Positions 13,816 through 18,395 of a stretch of DNA of 18,395 nucleotides are shown here, in pieces; the stretch's first letter is position 1, and the number at the start of each line of letters is the position of its first letter. Under the pieces are notes generated by a model. It had not been told where the DNA came from. It saw nothing but the letters and a program-made list of their open reading frames with translations, and searched no databases. Origin of the DNA: Oscillospiraceae bacterium. GTDB lineage: Bacteria > Bacillota_A > Clostridia > Oscillospirales > Oscillospiraceae. The stretch is taken from contig JAFOBK010000149.1 of NCBI GenBank assembly GCA_017381835.1, forward strand, positions 1-18,395. The letters run 5' to 3'. Made by a program: the position numbers and the translations under genes.

Positions 13816-14852
13816 AGCGAGGAGTAATTGTATTAGCAGTGATTTTCTTGCTGGCGATTCCTGCTCATGGGATGGATTTCGCTGCACCGGAGGCACCTGA
13901 AGAAGCATTGGAATATCTGCCGGAAGATACTGAGAATTTCGGGAAAGGACTGTGGCATATTATTAGATCCGGAATTGCTGCAGTAAAACCGGAAATAGCA
14001 GAAGCCTCCGGGGTGTGTATCTGCTTGATTACAGCATCACTCATGACCGGAGTCTTGATTGAAATAGCAGGGAATGTAAAGCCTACGGTGGAGCTTACGG
14101 CATGTACCATCACAGCGATTATTTTGTTTCAGCCCATGAATTCACTCATCAACCTGGGCGCGGAAACTGTTCGGGAAGTATGTCAATATGGAGAACTTCT
14201 GCTTCCGGTCATGACCGGCGCTATGGCAGCCCAGGGCGGTGTTGCGAAATCGGGCGCACTGTACGCTGCCACAGCAGCCTTTAATGCAGTTCTTTCGGGC
14301 GCTATTTCCTCCTTGCTCATACCTTTAGTCTATATATTTTTGGCTTTAGCCATAGCGGGAAATCTGTTTCCTCAAGCACTATTAAAGGAAATACTGAAAA
14401 TCATGAAATCACTGATTACCTGGCTGCTAAAAACGATTCTTTATGTTTTTACAGGTTATATCAGTATTACCGGTGTGGTTGGCGGTGCAACAGATGCCAC
14501 AGTCCTGAAAGCAACAAAACTAACGATTTCAGGGATGGTTCCACTGGTGGGAAATATTCTCTCAGATGCATCCGAAGCTGTGCTTGTCAGTGCGGGGCTT
14601 ATGAAGAATGCGGCCGGGATTTATGGCCTACTAACTGTAACGGCAATATGGATCGGACCGTTTCTGAAAATTGGGATTCAGTACATGATACTGAAAACGG
14701 CAGCAGGGATCTGCGGTATTTTCGGAACCAAGAGAATGTCAGAACTGATTAATGACTTTTCCGGTGCTATGGGACTGATGCTGGCAATGACCGGTGCCGT
14801 TAGCATGATTTTTGTAATCAGCACGATATGCTTTTTGAAGGGAGTGAATTGA
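13812..14852 (+). CDS. spoIIIAE: stage III sporulation protein AE
   Basis: A 346-residue protein with a signal peptide (residues 1-20, hydrophobic core VIVLAVIFLLAIP, AHG before the likely cut) followed by an acidic stretch and many membrane segments. The segments ELLLPVMTGAMAAQGGVAKSGALY and TGYISITGVVGGATDATVLKATK are typical of SpoIIIAE. It is shorter than B. subtilis SpoIIIAE (about 399), mostly before the first membrane span. The start overlaps the spoIIIAD stop as ATGA, with AGGTGA just upstream. Confidence 0.94.
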   Translation: MKRGVIVLAVIFLLAIPAHGMDFAAPEAPEEALEYLPEDTENFGKGLWHIIRSGIAAVKPEIAEASGVCICLITASLMTGVLIEIAGNVKPTVELTACTITAIILFQPMNSLINLGAETVREVCQYGELLLPVMTGAMAAQGGVAKSGALYAATAAFNAVLSGAISSLLIPLVYIFLALAIAGNLFPQALLKEILKIMKSLITWLLKTILYVFTGYISITGVVGGATDATVLKATKLTISGMVPLVGNILSDASEAVLVSAGLMKNAAGIYGLLTVTAIWIGPFLKIGIQYMILKTAAGICGIFGTKRMSELINDFSGAMGLMLAMTGAVSMIFVISTICFLKGVN

Positions 14853-15331
14853 TGGAGCTGTTACGGCAGTATGCCCTGTCGGTTATCTCGATAGTTATAC
14901 TTGGCGGTATTGTCAGCTTGTTCTTTCATGGCAGCTCTCATGAATCAACTGTAAAACTGATTGTAGGGCTTATGGTAACAGTTACGGTTGTGAGTCCTCT
15001 TTTGGAAAATCGAAAGCTTTCTATTGAAGATTATTTGAGAAACATCTCTGTTGATGCAGATCATGCCGTTCATTATGGCGAGGGAGTTGCCGGTGAAGCA
15101 GAAGCAGCATACATAAAAGATACAATGGAATCATATATCAGTAGCAAAGGAAAGGAATTGGGCATGGAGATATCTGCAGAAATAACGTTGTCGGATGCAG
15201 CAGTAAAGGCTCCTGAGAAAGTGGTCATTTCGGGGAAATTTACACCCTACACAAAGAAGCGCCTGGGAGATACCATTCATTCGGAGCTTGCAATATCAGA
15301 GGAAAGGCAAATATGGATTTCAAGGAATTGA
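14852..15331 (+). CDS. spoIIIAF: stage III sporulation protein AF
   Basis: A 159-residue protein with two membrane helices (about 8-25 and 33-51) and a soluble tail that carries a ring-building-type fold in the family. VKLIVGLMVTVTVVSPLL followed by LSIEDYL is characteristic. B. subtilis SpoIIIAF is longer (about 206). The ATG at 14852 overlaps the spoIIIAE TGA in TGATG. AAGGGAG (14838-14844) is seven bases upstream. An earlier in-frame ATG at 14828 lacks such a site. Confidence 0.91.
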   Translation: MELLRQYALSVISIVILGGIVSLFFHGSSHESTVKLIVGLMVTVTVVSPLLENRKLSIEDYLRNISVDADHAVHYGEGVAGEAEAAYIKDTMESYISSKGKELGMEISAEITLSDAAVKAPEKVVISGKFTPYTKKRLGDTIHSELAISEERQIWISRN

Positions 15332-15822
15332 AAAAACGCATATCAGACTGGACGGCGAAATATAAATATGTATGGATCGTGCTCTTTGCTGGTATGATAC
15401 TTATGATGTTACCTGAGAAGGTGCCTGAGAAACTACCAGATGATGAAATACCAACTGGGAATATGCAGGAAGAATGCAGCATGGAAGATAGGCTGCAGGA
15501 GATCTTGAGCTGCATTCAGAGCGCGGGAAAGGTAAAGGTTATGCTGTCAATCAGTCAAAGTGAAAAAACGATCTATCAGACCGACAGCACCTATTCTCAA
15601 AGTGATGATCACGCAGATTCCAGAACGCAGACAATTTTAATTACTGATAACCAGCGAAATGAAACCGGCCTTGTGCATCAAAAGCATTCGCCGGTGTATC
15701 AAGGGGCGATTGTATTGGCGGAGGGTGCGGATCTTGCATCGGTAAAACTGGCCATTGTGGATGCAGTCAGTGATATCACAGGTCTTGGTGCCGATAAAAT
15801 TTCTGTGCTCAAAATGAAATAA
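15313..15822 (+). CDS. spoIIIAG: stage III sporulation protein AG
   Basis: A 169-residue protein with a single membrane anchor (about 18-34, KYVWIVLFAGMILMMLP) and a domain outside the cytosol. In B. subtilis SpoIIIAG this domain forms a large ring in the intermembrane space. The C-terminal VKLAIVDAVSDITGLGADKISVLKMK is the ring-building motif end. It is shorter than B. subtilis SpoIIIAG (about 229). It overlaps spoIIIAF by 19 bases, with AGGAAAGG inside that gene as ribosome binding site. Confidence 0.93.
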   Translation: MDFKELKKRISDWTAKYKYVWIVLFAGMILMMLPEKVPEKLPDDEIPTGNMQEECSMEDRLQEILSCIQSAGKVKVMLSISQSEKTIYQTDSTYSQSDDHADSRTQTILITDNQRNETGLVHQKHSPVYQGAIVLAEGADLASVKLAIVDAVSDITGLGADKISVLKMK

Positions 15823-15835
15823 CAGGAGGTTAATT

Positions 15836-16384
15836 ATGAAAATATGGAAGAAGAACCTTGTGGCAGCAGCATTGCTTGTAACTGTATGTGTAGGCATTTA
15901 TGCGAACTGGTCTTATACACAAGATCAGAAGACAGCGGATCTGACGGATACATTACATGAAGATAAGCTTCTTTCGGAGGATACGCTGGTGATGGCAGGG
16001 GATGAAACGGCAGTGGAGATAGCAGATACGGCAAATGATTATTTCTCAGCAGTTCGCTTGTCACGGCAGGAAGCCAGGGACAGCGCTGTAACTATGCTGC
16101 AGGAAGCCATGGCATATACAGATGATGAAAATCAGAAAGAGGCTTCAGGTGATACACTGGAAGGGATTGTACAGACAGCTTTATGCGAAGCTCAGATAGA
16201 AAGTCTTGTAATAGCGAAAGGTTACGCTGACTGTGTTGCCTATATCGGTGATGACGGGATCAGCATTGCGGTAGCTGCACCTGAAGGTGGGTTACAGCAG
16301 GCAGATGTTGCTGTGATTGCAGATATTGTAATAACGCAATCTGATTATTCCATGGATGAAATCCATGTTGTAGAAGTTTTATAA
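15836..16384 (+). CDS. spoIIIAH: stage III sporulation protein AH
   Basis: A 182-residue protein with one N-terminal membrane anchor (about 7-24) and a YscJ/FliF-like domain (about 75-182; LSRQEARDSAVTMLQEA, then ESLVIAKGYADCVAYIGDDGISIAV and VADIVITQSDYSMDEIHVVEV). In B. subtilis it pairs with forespore SpoIIQ to link the two membranes. It is the only gene of the operon with a full AGGAGG site (15824-15829) and no overlap, which suggests the highest translation. A strong hairpin follows the stop. Confidence 0.95.
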   Translation: MKIWKKNLVAAALLVTVCVGIYANWSYTQDQKTADLTDTLHEDKLLSEDTLVMAGDETAVEIADTANDYFSAVRLSRQEARDSAVTMLQEAMAYTDDENQKEASGDTLEGIVQTALCEAQIESLVIAKGYADCVAYIGDDGISIAVAAPEGGLQQADVAVIADIVITQSDYSMDEIHVVEVL

Positions 16385-16385
16385 T

Positions 16386-16419
16386 AATACCCCCAAGGGA
16401 GAAATCCTTTGGGGGTATT
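16386..16419 (+). terminator. terminator-like hairpin at the end of the spoIIIA operon
   Basis: A 15-bp stem with one G-U pair joins AATACCCCCAAGGGA (16386-16400) to TCCTTTGGGGGTATT (16405-16419) around a GAAA loop. The downstream bases (CCTTTAACAG) are only weakly T-rich, so termination may be Rho-independent but leaky, or the hairpin may protect the 3' end. Confidence 0.75.
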
Positions 16420-16442
16420 CCTTTAACAGCGCAAGAAAACAG

Positions 16443-16471
16443 TTGTATTTTTGCAAATTAAGTGGTATAAT
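16443..16471 (+). promoter_or_regulatory. extended -10 promoter of the asp23-nusB operon
   Basis: TTGTAT (16443-16448), 17 bases, then a perfect TATAAT (16466-16471) preceded by TGG, which gives an extended -10. The start is predicted near 16478. The leader of about 47 nt contains a perfect hairpin before the ribosome binding site. Confidence 0.78.
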
Positions 16472-16484
16472 ACTCAAAAGTATG

Positions 16485-16502
16485 CCAAACAAGAGTGTTT
16501 GG
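16485..16502 (+). promoter_or_regulatory. leader hairpin upstream of the Asp23 gene
   Basis: CCAAACA (16485-16491) and TGTTTGG (16496-16502) pair perfectly around AGAG, nine bases before AGGAGG (16512-16517). A second perfect repeat, ATACT-N4-AGTAT (16470-16483), lies right at the predicted start site. There is no T-tract, so an mRNA-stability or operator role fits better than termination. Confidence 0.5.
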
Positions 16503-16524
16503 AGATAATTTAGGAGGTCTATCC

Positions 16525-16893
16525 ATGGCAGAAAATAAGCAGTATGTTACACAGACCCAGGAGAATGGCTCTGTTTTGATTTCTGAGGATGTTTTGATTA
16601 CTATTGTCACCCATGCAATCGAAGAGGTTGAGGGTGTTGTTGGTTTGAACGCAAAGCCCGGTGCGGATATTGTTGAATTGATCGGCAAGAAAGGCTGGGG
16701 TAAGGGCCTGAAGATCACCATTGATGAGGAAGATGCCATTGCGGTTGATTGCAATATCACCGTGGCGTATGGCCAGAGTGTTGTTTCTGTAGCCGGCGCA
16801 GTTCAGACTTCTGTTACCAATGCGTTGGAGTCTATGGCAGGTGTAAAGATTACCGCCGTAAATGTGAATGTCTGCGGCATTGTCCGCCAGTAA
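16525..16893 (+). CDS. Asp23/Gls24 family envelope stress response protein (YqhY-like)
   Basis: A 122-residue Asp23/Gls24 protein: GSVLISEDVLITIVTHAIEEVEGVVGL, then KGLKITIDEEDAIAVDCNITVAYGQSV, and VTNALESMAGVKITAVNVNVCGIV. In B. subtilis the homologue yqhY lies between accBC and nusB and is linked to acetyl-CoA carboxylase control; here it also precedes nusB but accBC is absent. The ATG at 16525 is preferred over an in-frame upstream ATG at 16495 because AGGAGG is seven bases away and the upstream part would run through the leader hairpin. Codon use suggests good expression. Confidence 0.93.
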   Translation: MAENKQYVTQTQENGSVLISEDVLITIVTHAIEEVEGVVGLNAKPGADIVELIGKKGWGKGLKITIDEEDAIAVDCNITVAYGQSVVSVAGAVQTSVTNALESMAGVKITAVNVNVCGIVRQ

Positions 16894-16903
16894 GGGGTCA
16901 GCT

Positions 16904-17359
16904 ATGACAAGAGGAAACGCCAGAGAACTGGCAGTACATCTGATTTATGCCCGCGATTTTACGGGCGAAGAACCTGAGAAGGTTGTTGCAAACCGCCTGG
17001 ATAAGGAATACTATTCCAATCTTGCTGATGAAAATCAGGTATATACCGACCGTCCCAGCAAGGCGCAGGTTGCATATTTGGATAATGTGGTCAGCGGTGT
17101 TGCGAATCGTGCTGATGAACTCAACGAAATGATTCGGAAGTATGCCATCGGCTGGGATATCAGCCGTATTTCCAAGCTGACACGGACGATTATGCAGCTG
17201 GCTATTTTTGAAATTCTCTATGTAGATGATGTGCCTACCGGCGTTGCAATTTCTGAGGCCGTCCGTATTGCCAAAATGTATGACGGTGATGATACCGGTG
17301 CGTTTGTAAACGGTATCCTGGGCGCATTTGCAAGAGATTTGACTGCAGAGGTAAAGTAA
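16904..17359 (+). CDS. nusB: transcription antitermination factor NusB
   Basis: A 151-residue all-helical RNA-binding protein of normal length. It has NARELAVHLIYARDF at the N terminus and the C-terminal signature LAIFEILYVDDVPTGVAISEAVRIAKMYDGDDTGAFVNGILGAF. NusB with NusE/S10 binds boxA RNA in rRNA operons. The ATG at 16904 follows AAGGGG (16892-16897), which overlaps the Asp23 stop codon; an earlier in-frame ATG would overlap Asp23. Its stop directly abuts the next ATG. Confidence 0.95.
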   Translation: MTRGNARELAVHLIYARDFTGEEPEKVVANRLDKEYYSNLADENQVYTDRPSKAQVAYLDNVVSGVANRADELNEMIRKYAIGWDISRISKLTRTIMQLAIFEILYVDDVPTGVAISEAVRIAKMYDGDDTGAFVNGILGAFARDLTAEVK

Positions 17360-18283
17360 ATGAGTGTCATTGGCTTTGATACAAGCAATTACACCACATC
17401 TATTGCCTGGTTTAACGGTACTGATGGTGTGAATTGCTCTAAGCTCCTTCCTGTTAAAGCAGGAGAGCTGGGTCTTCGCCAAAGTGATGCTGTATTCCAC
17501 CACACAAAGAGCCTGCTGGAGCTATCCGGCAGGCTGTTTTCCAATATTGAGCCAGGTAGAATCACAGCGGTTGGCGTCAGTACCCGGCCCAGAGCGGTTG
17601 ATGGCAGTTATATGCCGTGCTTTATGGTGGGATATTCTCATGCGAAGCTTTTGGCAGACGCCTATGGTGTTCCGTTGGTGGAATGCTCTCATCAGCAGGG
17701 CCATGTGGCAGCTTCTCTGTGGAGTGCAGGCCGTCTGGATCTGATGGATACTCCTCATTTGGCATGGCATCTGTCCGGTGGTACTACGGAGCTTCTTTTG
17801 GTGGAGCCCGACGGAAAGAATGTAAAGTGCACCAAGATTGGCGGTACAACAGACATTTCAGCAGGTCAGCTGATTGACAGAACCGGTCAGCTCCTGGGGA
17901 AGCCTTTCCCTGCGGGAAAGCATATTGATGCTTTGAGCAGAGAGGCTTCTAATAAGGACCTTTTTAAGGTGAAATGTCCCGGAATGGAGTTTTCTCTTTC
18001 CGGTGTTCAGAATAAGGTCAACGCATATTTTGTAAGTTGTCAAAATGCAGCGGAAACCGCCGGTTATGCGCTGCGCTGCGTTTGCCATGCGGTGTATACT
18101 GCTACAAAAAATGCAATGGCGACATATCCCGGATTACCGGTTGTATTTTCCGGAGGAGTGGCATCCAACGGGATGCTCCGTGAGAAAATTGCGCCTCTAA
18201 ACCCTGTTTTTGCAAAACCTGAATTTTCTACTGATAATGCTATGGGCGTAGCTGTTCTGGCATATCGAATGATGGAGGGATAA
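17360..18283 (+). CDS. TsaD/Kae1/Gcp-like protein (peptidase M22-type paralogue)
   Basis: A 307-residue ASKHA-fold protein related to TsaD, the tRNA threonylcarbamoyladenosine synthase. It keeps the metal-binding HxxxH (His111, His115 in CSHQQGH) and the C-terminal Asp292 in STDNA, plus the HLSGGTTELLLV, FSLSGVQNKV and FSGGVASNGMLR motifs. It differs from true TsaD (about 340 residues) in length, in DTSNYTTS for ETSCDETA, and in having PRAVDG where TsaD has GPGLVG. It is therefore probably a paralogue of unknown function rather than the cell's TsaD; no tsaB or tsaE is nearby. AGAGG (17347-17351) lies eight bases before the ATG, which touches the nusB stop. xseA begins two bases after its stop. 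Confidence 0.85.
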   Translation: MSVIGFDTSNYTTSIAWFNGTDGVNCSKLLPVKAGELGLRQSDAVFHHTKSLLELSGRLFSNIEPGRITAVGVSTRPRAVDGSYMPCFMVGYSHAKLLADAYGVPLVECSHQQGHVAASLWSAGRLDLMDTPHLAWHLSGGTTELLLVEPDGKNVKCTKIGGTTDISAGQLIDRTGQLLGKPFPAGKHIDALSREASNKDLFKVKCPGMEFSLSGVQNKVNAYFVSCQNAAETAGYALRCVCHAVYTATKNAMATYPGLPVVFSGGVASNGMLREKIAPLNPVFAKPEFSTDNAMGVAVLAYRMMEG

Positions 18284-18285
18284 TC

Positions 18286-18395
18286 GTGGCCCAGCAAGTG
18301 CTGTCCATTACGCAGATAAATGAATATATCCGCTCGATGATGGATTCTGATGCACTTCTGGCAGGTTTGGCTGTCCGTGGTGAGATCAGTAACTA
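18286..18395 (+). CDS. xseA: exodeoxyribonuclease VII large subunit (3' truncated by window edge)
   Basis: Thirty-six codons are visible, starting GTG at 18286, with GGAGG (18274-18278) seven bases upstream inside the previous gene. The sequence begins VAQQVLSITQINEYIRSMMD and ends LAVRGEISNY. This matches the start of XseA, where an OB-fold reaches the conserved VRGEISN. XseA with XseB degrades single-stranded DNA. In B. subtilis xseA also lies a little downstream of nusB. Confidence 0.9.
   Translation, partial: MAQQVLSITQINEYIRSMMDSDALLAGLAVRGEISN

Noticed and set aside
15200..15312. Sigma-G promoter before spoIIIAG, as described in B. subtilis
   Set aside because: I could not find a -35/-10 pair of the right form and spacing at the end of spoIIIAF.
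1..18395. TTGCAA as a special intergenic motif (586, 6775, 11151, 16451)
   Set aside because: The same hexamer also occurs several times inside coding regions, for example in recR, ftsK, spoIIIAD and nusB, so the intergenic copies are not clearly enriched.

Overview
The window is chromosomal DNA from a spore-forming Firmicute of class Clostridia, most likely an Oscillospiraceae/Ruminococcaceae-type gut bacterium. The grounds are a complete eight-gene spoIIIA operon, a large Bacillus-type SRP RNA with an Alu domain, strong AGGAGG-type ribosome binding sites, moderate GC content by eye, and a gene order that recalls several Bacillus subtilis neighbourhoods. Genus and species cannot be read from the sequence. 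I see no insertion sequence, prophage, CRISPR array, tRNA or rRNA gene. Coding density is very high and almost every gene is a recognisable housekeeping or sporulation gene.

Layout. (1) 1-2736: the 3' part of an RluB-type pseudouridine synthase, an RpiR-family sugar-phosphate-sensing regulator with its own candidate promoter and operator, and a BaiN/HI0933-type flavoprotein. (2) 2733-5951: a near-consensus promoter, acpP, the SRP RNA, then dnaX, ebfC and recR, the same SRP RNA-dnaX-ebfC-recR order as in B. subtilis. A bidirectional terminator separates this block from the next. (3) 5991-6735, minus strand: a YbaK Cys-tRNA(Pro) deacylase followed by a small TSCPD-domain protein, driven by a promoter with a perfect TATAAT and a palindrome in its spacer. 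(4) 6834-11771: a TepA-like ClpP-fold protein, an atypical UppP-like membrane protein, the FtsK/SpoIIIE DNA translocase and an ECF transporter S component, closed by a strong terminator. (5) 11820-16419: a candidate sigma-E promoter, spoIIIAA-AH in one tightly overlapping operon, and a strong hairpin. (6) 16443-18395: an extended -10 promoter, an Asp23/Gls24 protein, nusB, a TsaD/Kae1 paralogue and the start of xseA, almost without gaps.

How the genes fit together. dnaX, ebfC and recR serve replication and repair. The SRP RNA and acpP serve protein export and lipid synthesis. FtsK/SpoIIIE pumps the chromosome into the forespore, and SpoIIIAA-AH build the secretion-like channel between mother cell and forespore. 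In B. subtilis the spoIIIA operon is followed by accB-accC-yqhY-nusB-folD-xseA. Here the same backbone is kept, but accBC and folD are absent and a TsaD-like gene sits between nusB and xseA.

No clearly new multi-gene system is present. The points most worth a second look are: the UppP-like protein that lacks two residues proposed as catalytic in BacA; the TsaD paralogue, which keeps the metal ligands but has lost other family motifs; the SRP RNA ends, which have two mutually exclusive pairing partners and a 3' helix running into the dnaX ribosome binding site; and several perfect palindromes in promoters and leaders.
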